DNA from: WTXA01 sp041741995
Lineage (GTDB): Bacteria > Bacillota > TC1
DNA: 10,375 nt
Assembly: GCA_041741995.1 (NCBI GenBank)
Contig: JBGSJN010000003.1
Coordinates: 1 to 10,375 of the forward strand
Reading direction: 5' to 3'
Shown: piece after piece, positions 1 through 6,916 of the stretch
How the letters are laid out: the number at the start of each line of letters is the position of its first letter
Numbering within the stretch: position 1 is the stretch's first letter
Notes under the pieces: generated by a model
Database searches by the model: none
What the model was told of the DNA's origin: nothing
What the model saw: the letters and a program-made list of their open reading frames with translations, nothing else
Position numbers and translations under genes: made by a program

Positions 1-919
1 TATAAGAAATTTCTGTAACAAGATATGGAATGCTTCAAGATTTGTAATGATGAATTTAGAGGATTATGATGGGACTAGAGAAATCTCTTCATATTCATTA
101 GCTGATAAGTGGATTATAGGGGAGTATAACAGAACTATTAAGAGTGTTACAGAGAATCTAGATAATTATGAACTAGGACTGGCAGCTGATGAAATATATG
201 AATTCATCAGAAATAGTTTCTGTGACTGGTACATTGAAGCTATCAAGGACACCCTATATAAAGGGACTTTAGAAGAAAAACAGAATATTCAAAAAATATT
301 AGTTGACATACTATCAGGCACTTTATCACTTTTACATCCATTTATGCCATTCATAACAGAAGAAATCTGGCAAAATCTACCACATGTAGGGGATACAATA
401 ATGTATGCCAAGTGGCCTGTTATTGCTGATGAAATTGATTATAAAGACGATATGATTGGAATGGAACTAGTGATGGATAGTATTAGACAGATAAGAAATA
501 TCAGAGCAGAAATGAATGTTCCGATTGGGAAGAAAATACCTATTATCATTTATCCGAAAACTGGTTTTGAACAATTGGCAAATGATGCATCGAAGTATTA
601 CATGATTCTGGCCAAAGGGTCTGAAGTAATTGTTGAAAAATCTGATTCTAAAAGAATTGATAAATCAGCTATGGCAGTAAATGAAGCATTTGAAATATTT
701 ATTCCACTAGAGGGACTAGTGGATATTGAAGAAGAAAAAGGAAGACTTAAAAAGGAATTAGCTGAGCTCCAAGGTGAGATTGATAGAATCAACAACAAAC
801 TTGGTAATGATAGTTTTGTGGCTAAAGCTCCTGTAGTTGTCGTTGAAAAGGAAAAAGAAAAACTAGCTATGTATGAGGAAAAGTTTAAAATAGTAAAAGC
901 AAGATTGGAAGAAATTTAG
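1..919 (+). CDS. valS: Valyl-tRNA synthetase, C-terminal part (5' end outside window)
   Basis: This is the C-terminal third of cytoplasmic valyl-tRNA synthetase, which charges tRNA-Val with valine. The frame is open from base 2, giving 305 residues in the window. It begins inside the family motif NFCNKIWNASRF, just upstream of the first in-window Met (47), so the gene clearly starts before the window. The catalytic Rossmann domain with HIGH and KMSKS lies outside. What is seen is the anticodon-binding helical domain (roughly in-window residues 5-165, including HPFMPFITEEIWQ) and a C-terminal charged coiled coil (about residues 240-305, from LVDIEEEKGRLKKEL onward), the ValRS tRNA-binding arm. 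The stop codon touches the folC start (TAG then ATG), suggesting co-transcription. The C-terminus appears complete. Family assignment is very secure; regulation, such as a T-box, would lie upstream and is not visible. Confidence 0.96.
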   Translation, partial: IRNFCNKIWNASRFVMMNLEDYDGTREISSYSLADKWIIGEYNRTIKSVTENLDNYELGLAADEIYEFIRNSFCDWYIEAIKDTLYKGTLEEKQNIQKILVDILSGTLSLLHPFMPFITEEIWQNLPHVGDTIMYAKWPVIADEIDYKDDMIGMELVMDSIRQIRNIRAEMNVPIGKKIPIIIYPKTGFEQLANDASKYYMILAKGSEVIVEKSDSKRIDKSAMAVNEAFEIFIPLEGLVDIEEEKGRLKKELAELQGEIDRINNKLGNDSFVAKAPVVVVEKEKEKLAMYEEKFKIVKARLEEI

Positions 920-2206
920 ATGAATAATTTTGTTGAAGCAATTCAATATTTGGAGGACTTAAACAAATTCGGGTGGAAGCCTGGACTTGATAGAATTAAA
1001 AAACTTCTTGAATTACTAGGAAATCCTGAGAAAAATTTCAAGTCTATTCATGTTGGTGGTACAAATGGCAAGGGCTCAGTTACTGTAACAATAGGAAAGA
1101 TATTAGAGGACCAAGGTTACAAGGTAGGTAAGTTCATATCACCAGAAATCTATAATATCAGAGAAAGAATACAAATTGGGAGTCATTGGATTTCTGAAGA
1201 AAAGATTATTAAAATACTATCTGGTATTCAAATTTTGATAGATGAAATGAAAGAGAGTGGCTATGAAGAACCTACAAATTTTGAAGTTTGGACAGCTATG
1301 TGCTTTCAGTATTTTAGTGAAGAGAAAATAGATTTTGGAGTTATAGAGGTTGGATTAGGTGGTGAAATTGATTCAACAAATGTAATTGACCCGATTTTGT
1401 CAGTAATAACTAATGTATCGATTGACCATAAGGATTATCTTGGAGATACTGAGGTGGAAATTGCTAAGGTTAAAAGTGGTATCATAAAAGAGGGCAGACC
1501 AGTTATAACTGGCAGTACAGACAGAGACGTTCTAAAAGTGATAGAAGAAAAAGCTAAGGCTATGAATTCTTTGATATATCGATTTGGTCTAGAATTTAAT
1601 GGAATTGAAAAAAGTTTTGACGAAGGAATTTCCAATTTCATTTTTCAGAATAAGGATTATGAACTTGATGTTTCCTATTCTTTAGTTGGACATCATCAAA
1701 TAGTAAATGGTTCAGTATCATTAGAAGCTATCTATGTTTTAAATAGGTTAGGATATGAGGTTGATGTAATAAAAGCCAGACAAAGCTTATCTAAAGTTGT
1801 TTGGGCAGGAAGACTTGAGATGTTACATTATAAGGGGAAGAGAGTACTACTTGATGCAGCTCATAACCTTGAAGGTGCCAAGAACCTTGCACTTGCTTTA
1901 ACCGACATCTATAATTATAGAAAGATAGTTTTGATGGTTGGAATATTAGCAGATAAAGAAAGACAGAAAATGATTGACTATATTGGCCCATTTGGTGATA
2001 AAGTTATAGTTACTAAGCCAAATAGCCCAAGAGCAGATGATTTTAGAAAAGTTGGTGAATATTTTAAAAAATATTCAAAGGAAATATTTATAATTGAAGA
2101 TGTTAGAGAAGCAATGGAAATGGGAATTAGCCTATTAGAAGATGACGATATTTTATGTATAACCGGATCAATTTATATGCTTCAAGAGATTAGGAAATTA
2201 TTTTAG
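920..2206 (+). CDS. folC: Folylpolyglutamate synthase / dihydrofolate synthase
   Basis: FolC adds glutamate residues to reduced folates using ATP, and in many bacteria also makes dihydrofolate from dihydropteroate. It acts in the cytoplasm. The 428 residues match the usual length. Visible motifs are the P-loop GGTNGKGS (46-53), EVGLGGEIDSTNV (143-155), the SIDHKDYLG segment with His170, Lys185 in KVKSGIIK (the position of the carbamylated lysine of the Mur ligase/FolC family), WAGRLE (295-300) and LDAAHN (311-316). The family more often has EKAGI, GGR and DGAHNP at these places, so this copy is slightly divergent but keeps the key residues. ATG directly follows the valS stop, and GGAAG inside the valS end is a modest ribosome binding site. 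The stop TAG forms the start of the rex Shine-Dalgarno, tying it to rex. Whether it is mono- or bifunctional cannot be told from sequence. Confidence 0.95.
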   Translation: MNNFVEAIQYLEDLNKFGWKPGLDRIKKLLELLGNPEKNFKSIHVGGTNGKGSVTVTIGKILEDQGYKVGKFISPEIYNIRERIQIGSHWISEEKIIKILSGIQILIDEMKESGYEEPTNFEVWTAMCFQYFSEEKIDFGVIEVGLGGEIDSTNVIDPILSVITNVSIDHKDYLGDTEVEIAKVKSGIIKEGRPVITGSTDRDVLKVIEEKAKAMNSLIYRFGLEFNGIEKSFDEGISNFIFQNKDYELDVSYSLVGHHQIVNGSVSLEAIYVLNRLGYEVDVIKARQSLSKVVWAGRLEMLHYKGKRVLLDAAHNLEGAKNLALALTDIYNYRKIVLMVGILADKERQKMIDYIGPFGDKVIVTKPNSPRADDFRKVGEYFKKYSKEIFIIEDVREAMEMGISLLEDDDILCITGSIYMLQEIRKLF

Positions 2207-2211
2207 GAGGG
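2205..2211 (+). promoter_or_regulatory. rex ribosome binding site overlapping the folC stop
   Basis: AGGAGGG starts at the second base of the folC TAG stop and sits three bases before the rex ATG at 2215. It is a near-perfect anti-16S match. Its overlap with the folC stop implies that ribosomes ending folC could re-initiate on rex. Confidence 0.8.
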
Positions 2212-2214
2212 CAA

Positions 2215-2838
2215 ATGAAATATTCTAAAATCCCGGAAGTTACAATTATGAGATTATCGGCCTATTCAAGAGTCTTAAATGAAGCTTTGGATAGAGGGGA
2301 AAAGATTATATCATCAAAAGGTATAGCAAACTTGACTGGTGTTAGTCCAGATCAAGTAAGGAAAGATTTAGCCTATTTTGGAGAATTTGGTGTAAGAGGC
2401 ATTGGTTACAATATTATTGAATTAAAATATAATATTTCAAAGATTATAGGCACTGATAGAAACTGGAAAGTAGCTATCGTCGGTCTTGGACACTTAGGCG
2501 GCTCCTTGGTATCTTATCCTGGTTTTTTAACTCGCGGGTTTAAAATGGTAGGAATTTTCGATATAAAAAATATAGGGGAAAAATATGGTGAGCTAAAAGT
2601 TGAACATATAGATGATTTCGAAAAGATTGCAAAACGAGAAAAATTTGATCTAGGTATTATTGTAGTTCCAAGGGAAGCAGCTCAAGGAGTTGCTGACGTA
2701 ATGGTAAAAAGTGGTATTAAGGCTATTTTGAATTTTGCTCCGGTGATGCTTGATGTTCCTGTTGGGATCGAATTGAAAAATGTCGATTTATCAATGTTTT
2801 TGGAAATGCTTTCCTACTATATGTCCCTAAAGAACTAA
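2215..2838 (+). CDS. rex: Redox-sensing transcriptional repressor Rex
   Basis: Rex is a homodimeric cytoplasmic repressor that senses NADH/NAD+. It binds operators when NADH is low and releases fermentation and respiration genes when NADH rises. The 207 residues fit the family. The N-terminal winged helix (about 1-78) carries SSKGIANLTGVSPDQVRKDL and the wing FGEFGVRGIGYN (55-66). A Rossmann domain follows, with the nucleotide loop G90-L-G-H-L-G95 and Asp116 in GIFDIK at the end of the next strand, as expected for NAD(H) binding. The C-terminal helix (SMFLEMLSYYM, 193-203) would be the domain-swapped helix. Usual RLPxY near the N-terminus is RLSAY here. It lies eight bases after folC and is probably read from the same transcript. 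I saw no convincing Rex operator in the window, so its targets must be elsewhere. Confidence 0.95.
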   Translation: MKYSKIPEVTIMRLSAYSRVLNEALDRGEKIISSKGIANLTGVSPDQVRKDLAYFGEFGVRGIGYNIIELKYNISKIIGTDRNWKVAIVGLGHLGGSLVSYPGFLTRGFKMVGIFDIKNIGEKYGELKVEHIDDFEKIAKREKFDLGIIVVPREAAQGVADVMVKSGIKAILNFAPVMLDVPVGIELKNVDLSMFLEMLSYYMSLKN

Positions 2839-2847
2839 AAGTCAAAT

Positions 2848-2878
2848 TTGAAGTTTTAAATTATGGATTTAGTATAAT
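2848..2878 (+). promoter_or_regulatory. Candidate sigma-A promoter for the lipoprotein gene
   Basis: A perfect TATAAT (2873-2878) lies just after rex, with TTGAAG (2848-2853) upstream at a 19-base spacing, which is longer than ideal. It would give a 5' leader of about 250 bases. Weaker alternatives nearer the gene are TTTACA (3028) with TATACA (3049), and TTGCAA (3008) with TACATT (3030). In DNA this AT-rich the -10 match alone is weak evidence. Confidence 0.4.
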
Positions 2879-3021
2879 GATGGTTATATTATATATTTAA
2901 AGTGAAAATTAAAACTAATACAAAAACTGTTAATTCAGAGCAAAAACATCATAAAAACACCATATGAAAGACTAACTACAGAAATAAACAACATAAACAC
3001 AACTAAATTGCAAAAAAACAT

Positions 3022-3107
3022 ACTTAATTTACATTAAGGTATTGTAATTATACATGTTTACGTGTTAATATTCAGATAAGTTTAGTGGTGATTTATTACT
3101 ATAAACT
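3022..3107 (+). promoter_or_regulatory. Three tandem stem-loops upstream of the lipoprotein gene
   Basis: Three inverted repeats occur in a row. CTTAAT/ATTAAG (3023-3028 / 3033-3038) has a four-base loop. ATTA-t-ACATG/CGTGTTAAT (3047-3056 / 3061-3069) has loop TTTA and one bulged T. GTTTA-g-TGGTG/TACTATAAAC (3080-3090 / 3097-3106) has one bulged G and a six-base loop, and can gain an A-T pair at 3079/3107. All are AU-rich and individually weak. They end 14 bases before the Shine-Dalgarno and leave it unpaired. They could be an mRNA-stabilising or ligand-responsive leader, or DNA operators. No known riboswitch consensus was recognised. Confidence 0.4.
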
Positions 3108-3133
3108 CAAATTTATATTTTGGAGGGAAAAAA

Positions 3134-4150
3134 ATGAAAAAAATTCTATTAGTTTTAGCTGTACTATTATTTGGTATGTTAGCTGTAGGTTGTGGTGGAA
3201 AAGACGAGGCTTCTAAAGTAGAAGTTAGAGTTGCTTTAGCATTAACTGGAGCTATTAATGATGGCGGTTGGAGTCAAGGAGCTTATGAAGCTTTAGTAAT
3301 GACTGAGAAAGATTATGATGCTGAAATAGCTTATAATGAAAATACTCAACCAGCTCAATATCTACAAGTTATAAGAAATTATGCTAAAGATGGCTACAAT
3401 GTAATCATAGCTAACGGTGCTCAGTTTACTGATGCTGTTAACGAAGTTGCAAAAGAGTATCCAGATGCTAAGTTTCTAATTACAAGCTCAGACAGAAACT
3501 CAAACTTTGGTAATGGTTCAAACGTTGCTGGAGTTTTGGCTGATGGTGTAGAGCAAGGATTCCTACAAGGTGTTACAGCCGGTCTATTGGCTAAAAGCCT
3601 AGGAATCAACAAAGTAGCTGCTGTTTGCGGAGCTCAAATACCTGCTTTCAAAACTATCATGGATGGTTATGTTCTTGGAGCCAAGTACATTATGCCTAAT
3701 ATTGAAGTTGTAACTGCTTTCACAGGAACTAACGATGACGTTAACAAATTAAAAGAGCAAGCTTTGACTTTCATAGATCAAGGTGCTGGAATTGTAATGT
3801 CTTATGCTAACCAAGCATCAAGAGGCGGATATGAAGCTGCATTACAAAAAGGTAAATTGGCTATTGGTGCAAGTGCAAGCCCTGAGTTGTTCGCAGCTTA
3901 CGAAAAAGCTTTATCAGCTTCAGCAAGCGCTAAGTTGACTTTGGCTATTGCAGATGTTGTTGGTAAAATTGCTGATGATTCATTTGAAGGAACTAACTAT
4001 ATCTACGGAGTTAAAGAAGGCGTTGTAACATTTGTATTCAATGACAAAGAGCCTGAAGTTCAAAAAGTAAAAGCTGACATCGAAAAAATTATCGCTGATA
4101 TCAAATCTGGTAAAATCGATGTAACTGATCTTTATGAAAAGAGCTTATAG
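3134..4150 (+). CDS. BMP-family (PnrA-like) solute-binding lipoprotein
   Basis: This 338-residue protein has a type II signal peptide: MKK, a hydrophobic core (4-18) and a lipobox ending AVG-Cys20, so it should be anchored to the outer face of the membrane. The mature part fits the BMP/PnrA family of ABC-type binding proteins, which mostly bind purine nucleosides. Visible features are the first strand VALALTGAINDGGWSQGAYEAL (in two halves, 33-43 and 44-53), NYAKDGYNVIIANGAQF (82-98), GVEQGFLQGVTAGLLA (138-153) and INKVAAVCG (158-166). The actual ligand is not determinable. No ATPase or permease gene is adjacent, so it may serve a transporter encoded elsewhere or act as a stand-alone receptor. 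About half its Asn and Phe codons are AAC and TTC, more than in the neighbours, and it has a strong GGAGGG site, both pointing to high expression. It appears monocistronic, flanked by its own leader and a terminator-like hairpin. Confidence 0.88.
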   Translation: MKKILLVLAVLLFGMLAVGCGGKDEASKVEVRVALALTGAINDGGWSQGAYEALVMTEKDYDAEIAYNENTQPAQYLQVIRNYAKDGYNVIIANGAQFTDAVNEVAKEYPDAKFLITSSDRNSNFGNGSNVAGVLADGVEQGFLQGVTAGLLAKSLGINKVAAVCGAQIPAFKTIMDGYVLGAKYIMPNIEVVTAFTGTNDDVNKLKEQALTFIDQGAGIVMSYANQASRGGYEAALQKGKLAIGASASPELFAAYEKALSASASAKLTLAIADVVGKIADDSFEGTNYIYGVKEGVVTFVFNDKEPEVQKVKADIEKIIADIKSGKIDVTDLYEKSL

Positions 4151-4193
4151 TTATCTTAATTAATGTAAAAATTAAATAAAATAAACTATACCT

Positions 4194-4239
4194 GACCTCC
4201 TATGTTGAAATAATATTTCAAAGCATAGGAGGTTTGTTT
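4194..4239 (+). terminator. Terminator-like hairpin that contains the radC ribosome binding site
   Basis: ACCTCCTATG (4195-4204) and CATAGGAGGT (4224-4233) are perfect 10-base complements. Inside them TTGAAAT (4205-4211) pairs with ATTTCAA (4215-4221) around a three-base loop, leaving AG (4222-4223) bulged. The 17-bp stem is followed by TTTGTTT (4233-4239), so it resembles an intrinsic terminator for the lipoprotein gene. The right arm is also the radC Shine-Dalgarno AGGAGG (4227-4232), fully paired in the folded RNA. Read-through transcripts would therefore have a hidden radC start site. Confidence 0.65.
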
Positions 4240-4920
4240 ATGGAAAAAAAGAAAATTAAAGATATGCCAAAGCATTTAAGACCTAGAGAAAGATCGATGG
4301 ATGTTGGTATGAATAATCTTTCAGATCAAGAAGTATTAGCAATAATAATTAGAAGTGGCTATAGAGAACATACAGCTATAGATGTATCTATGAATTTGTT
4401 GCATCGGTATGGATCCTTGAAGAATATTAGTCAACTAACTGTTGAAGAGCTTTGCAAGATCAAAGGTATAGGCAAAGATAAGGGTATAATGCTAAAAGCA
4501 GCATTTGAAATGGGTAGAAGAAGTAAAATTGAAAAGATTGATAAAAAGCAAATACTTTCTTCAAAAGATGCTTCCATTGTTTTGGAAAATAACTTACGGG
4601 GTTTAAATAAAGAACATTTTATTATTTTGATGTTAAATACAAAAAACTTTCTTTTAGGAATAGAAACAGTTTCTATTGGAAGTTTGAATTCCTCAATTGT
4701 ACATCCTAGGGAATTATTTAAATCAGCAATAAATAAAAGTGCAGCTGCAATTATATTAGCTCACAATCATCCAAGTGGTGATGCAACACCAAGCAGGGAA
4801 GATATAGAGGTTACGAAGAGAATAAAAAGTGGTGGACAATTGTTGGGAATTGATGTTATAGACCACATTATTATTGGGGATAATAGTTATTATAGCTTTA
4901 AAGAAGAGAAAATGATTTAA
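4240..4920 (+). CDS. radC: RadC-family JAMM/MPN domain protein
   Basis: RadC (UPF0758) has a helix-hairpin-helix region followed by a JAMM metalloprotease-like domain. The old link to DNA repair is doubtful and the true substrate is unknown. I start it at ATG 4240, giving 226 residues, because AGGAGG (4227-4232) lies seven bases before it. The TTG at 4234 has only one base of spacing. The helix-hairpin-helix part is seen at EELCKIKGIGKDKGIMLKAA (69-88). The JAMM motif is complete: H175-N-H177, seven residues, S185, D188, with GSLNSSIVHPRELF (147-160) upstream and Glu125 as the probable catalytic acid. Metal binding is therefore expected. It precedes mreB, as in Bacillus subtilis, but maf is not in front of it. 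Translation may be limited by the hairpin that pairs its ribosome binding site. A promoter for mreB begins just after its stop. Confidence 0.93.
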   Translation: MEKKKIKDMPKHLRPRERSMDVGMNNLSDQEVLAIIIRSGYREHTAIDVSMNLLHRYGSLKNISQLTVEELCKIKGIGKDKGIMLKAAFEMGRRSKIEKIDKKQILSSKDASIVLENNLRGLNKEHFIILMLNTKNFLLGIETVSIGSLNSSIVHPRELFKSAINKSAAAIILAHNHPSGDATPSREDIEVTKRIKSGGQLLGIDVIDHIIIGDNSYYSFKEEKMI

Positions 4921-4923
4921 AAC

Positions 4924-4952
4924 TTTTATCGAATCCATTTATATGCTATAAT
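4924..4952 (+). promoter_or_regulatory. Extended -10 promoter for the mreB operon
   Basis: TGCTATAAT (4944-4952) is a perfect -10 with the extended TG dinucleotide. The -35 region TTTTAT (4924-4929) is weak but sits at the ideal 17-base spacing. Initiation near 4959 would give a leader of about 30 bases. The mreB Shine-Dalgarno region GAGAGGGTGG (4977-4986) ends four bases before ATG 4991. No terminator is visible between the radC stop and this promoter, so radC read-through could add to mreB expression. Confidence 0.65.
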
Positions 4953-4990
4953 CTAAGGTGATATATTGTAATATTTGAGAGGGTGGGCAT

Positions 4991-6034
4991 ATGTTTGGAT
5001 TTAATTTTGGAGTAAAAGATTTAGGTATAGATTTAGGTACAGCCAACATTCTTGTTTATGTTAGAGAAGAAGGCGTAGTAATGCAAGAACCATCAGTTGT
5101 TGCTGTTGATACTGTTACAAAGGAAATATTGGCTGTTGGCTTTGAAGCTAAGCAAATGATAGGAAGAACTCCTGAAAAAATCATAGCTATAAGACCTTTA
5201 AAAGATGGAGTAATCGCTGATTTTGACGTAGCACAGGCTATGTTAAGATATTTTATAGATAAAGCCAGAGGAAGATTCAGCTTTTTTAAACCAGTTGTAG
5301 TTATTGGGGTACCTTCAGGTGTAACTCCAGTTGAAGAAAGAGCTGTTAAAGAAGCAGCATTGCAAGCTGGCGCTAAGGAAGTACAATTGATTAAGGAACC
5401 GATGGCGGCAGCAATTGGAGCAGGTTTACCTGTTGATGAGGCAACTGGGAATATGATTGTTGATATAGGTGGTGGTACAACTGAAGTAGCGGTTATTTCT
5501 TTAGGCGGAATCGTAACAGATAAATCCCTTAGAGTAGGTGGAGATGCTATGGACGTTTCTATTATCAATTTTCTGAAAAGAAAATATAACTTATTGATTG
5601 GCGATAGAACAGCTGAAGAGATAAAGATCAACTTTGGCAGTGCATATTTCCTTGATACTCCTGAGGACATTGAAAGAAAAATGTCCAGGTACAGTGTTAG
5701 AGGTAGAGACTTATTAGAAGGTTTGCCAAAAACTATAGAAATAACTGGTGAAGAAGTTCGCGAAGCCTTAGAAGAACCTCTGGCAAGAATAATTGAATGC
5801 GTAAGGTATTGTTTGGAACATACGCCTCCAGAACTATCTTCAGATTTAATAGATAGGGGAATAGTGCTAGCAGGTGGTGGTTCGAAGTTATATGGTTTAG
5901 ATAGATATATAAGAGATGAGACAGGTATGCCTGTTTATGTTGCAGAAGATCCACTATTAGCCGTTGCAAAAGGGACTGGAATAGTTGTAGAAAATTTGGC
6001 AATGTGGAGAAAAGTATTAGGTAGTGATAGGTAG
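4991..6034 (+). CDS. mreB: Rod-shape actin homologue MreB
   Basis: MreB is the bacterial actin that forms membrane-bound filaments and orients side-wall peptidoglycan synthesis. The 347 residues match the family. Visible actin-fold motifs are phosphate-1 DLGTAN (14-19), EPSVVAVD (33-40), VIGVPSGVTPVEERAV (104-119), KEPMAAAIGAGLPV (135-148) with catalytic Glu136, phosphate-2 DIGGGTTE (158-165), RKYNLLIGDRTAEEIK (197-212) and the adenosine motif LAGGGSKLYGL (293-303). The short hydrophobic N-terminus MFGFNFG may help membrane contact. Usual TGGG/ALL is AGGG/SKL here, and RVGGDAMD replaces the more common RVAGDEMD; neither change removes a known catalytic residue. It is the first gene after the promoter and has a good ribosome binding site. 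Presence next to mreC, mreD, PBP2 and RodA argues for true MreB rather than the paralogue Mbl, and for a rod-shaped cell. Confidence 0.95.
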   Translation: MFGFNFGVKDLGIDLGTANILVYVREEGVVMQEPSVVAVDTVTKEILAVGFEAKQMIGRTPEKIIAIRPLKDGVIADFDVAQAMLRYFIDKARGRFSFFKPVVVIGVPSGVTPVEERAVKEAALQAGAKEVQLIKEPMAAAIGAGLPVDEATGNMIVDIGGGTTEVAVISLGGIVTDKSLRVGGDAMDVSIINFLKRKYNLLIGDRTAEEIKINFGSAYFLDTPEDIERKMSRYSVRGRDLLEGLPKTIEITGEEVREALEEPLARIIECVRYCLEHTPPELSSDLIDRGIVLAGGGSKLYGLDRYIRDETGMPVYVAEDPLLAVAKGTGIVVENLAMWRKVLGSDR

Positions 6035-6036
6035 AA

Positions 6037-6906
6037 ATGAAGAACAAGAAAATAAATAATGCGAAAAGAGGCAGGACGTTTATAATAATTGGGCTAATAG
6101 TCTTAACTATTATAATTAGGATAACAAATACAAATTCAATTGGGTTAGCACCTGTTGAGTCATTTTTTAAAGAAATGCTCTACCCTGCACAAAGTGTTTC
6201 TAGCACTGCCAGCAATGGTTTTGTAAGTTTCTTTAAAGGGTTGGTTGACTATAAGAGTGTTAAGGATGAGAATGATAGGCTGAAGGCTGAAATTGGTGAA
6301 TTACATTCAACTAATAGTGAATTGATCCAATATAGAGTAGAAAATGAAAATTTAAGATTATTATTAGGAATACAAGAATCAAATACGGATTTAGTAATCG
6401 TTAATTCTGAGGTAATAGGTAGAAGTATAAAAGATTGGTATAAGACTGTAACTATAAATAGAGGCTATAGTAGTGGTATACGTGAAAACATGCCTGTAAT
6501 CAATTATAGTGGTTTAATTGGCAAAGTAACTAGTGTAACAAATTCAACTGCTGAAGTAACACTCTTAACAGATCCTAAGTATGGTGCTATAACAGTTGTA
6601 ACAACAGAGACAGGTTATCCTGGTATAGTAATCGGTGATGAAAAGGGTCTAGGTGGATTACAGATGATTCAAATACCATCATCAGCCAATATTATGGAAG
6701 GTTATGAGGTAGTTACATCTGGATTAGGTGACCTAGGTTATAAAAATATAAAAATAGGCAAGATCAAAGAAATTGTTAATAGTTCGGATGGATTAATGAA
6801 AAGAGCAATAATTGAAGCATATGCAGACTTTGATGATTTGCATTTTGTAGGTGTTATAATCAAAGAAGAAATAATAATTGCACCAACAGAAAACGTAATA
6901 AAGTAG
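6037..6906 (+). CDS. mreC: Rod-shape determining protein MreC
   Basis: MreC is a bitopic membrane protein whose outside domain forms filaments and activates PBP2/RodA. The 289 residues show a basic N-terminus (KNKKINNAKRGR), one transmembrane helix (about 14-29), an extracytoplasmic linker, and a coiled coil (about 74-110, KDENDRLKAEIGELHSTNSE and on). The paired beta-barrel domains follow from about 118, with GRSIKDWYKTVTINRGYSSG (128-147), VINYSGLIGKVTSV (154-167) and EVVTSGLGDLGYKNIKIGKI (224-243). Length and order match the family. It starts two bases after the mreB stop. The nearest Shine-Dalgarno-like bases (AGGTAG at 6029-6034) are only two bases from ATG, so initiation probably depends on ribosomes arriving from mreB. 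The short C-terminus lacks the long proline-rich tail of some MreC proteins. Confidence 0.93.
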   Translation: MKNKKINNAKRGRTFIIIGLIVLTIIIRITNTNSIGLAPVESFFKEMLYPAQSVSSTASNGFVSFFKGLVDYKSVKDENDRLKAEIGELHSTNSELIQYRVENENLRLLLGIQESNTDLVIVNSEVIGRSIKDWYKTVTINRGYSSGIRENMPVINYSGLIGKVTSVTNSTAEVTLLTDPKYGAITVVTTETGYPGIVIGDEKGLGGLQMIQIPSSANIMEGYEVVTSGLGDLGYKNIKIGKIKEIVNSSDGLMKRAIIEAYADFDDLHFVGVIIKEEIIIAPTENVIK

Positions 6907-6916
6907 GATGAATTTA

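Larger units (their letters stand above)
2839..3133 (+). other. Gene-free leader region between rex and the lipoprotein gene
   Basis: This 295-base stretch has no credible coding sequence; the few ATGs open only three- to seven-codon frames without ribosome binding sites. It starts with the candidate promoter. A strongly A-rich, G-poor segment follows (about 2911-3030: by hand count 68 A, 21 C, 24 T, 7 G). Three stem-loops come next (3022-3107), and then the Shine-Dalgarno GGAGGG (3122-3127), six bases before the ATG at 3134. I found no GC-rich stem with a T tract after rex, so rex transcripts may read through. Confidence 0.7.

Noticed and set aside
703..723. Perfect eight-base inverted repeat TCCACTAG/CTAGTGGA with loop AGGGA in valS
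   Set aside because: It encodes the conserved PLEGLVD motif of ValRS, has no T tract, and is far from a gene boundary, so coincidence of coding is the simplest reading.
2841..2862. Inverted repeat around CAAATTTG as a rex terminator
   Set aside because: The stem is almost all A-T, has essentially no loop and mismatches, and no proper T tract follows.
2877..2900. Seven-codon frame MMVILYI as a leader peptide
   Set aside because: It starts inside the candidate -10 element and has no ribosome binding site.
2839..3133. Purine riboswitch upstream of the BMP gene
   Set aside because: The conserved core loops and three-way junction sequences of the purine family are not present; only simple tandem stem-loops are seen.
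2839..3133. Rex operator controlling the lipoprotein gene
   Set aside because: Only isolated half-sites such as TGTTAA (about 2928 and 3062) occur; no paired TTAACA half at the right spacing.
4234..4242. TTG at 4234 as radC start
   Set aside because: Only one base separates it from AGGAGG. ATG at 4240 has seven bases of spacing and gives the usual N-terminus.
5056..5670. A 204-residue open frame on the - strand inside mreB
   Set aside because: It lies wholly opposite a well-conserved mreB, has a low-complexity Ser/Thr/Ile-rich translation and no ribosome binding site was seen. It is a by-product of mreB codon use, as are the shorter - strand frames in valS, folC, bmp, radC, mreC and rodA.
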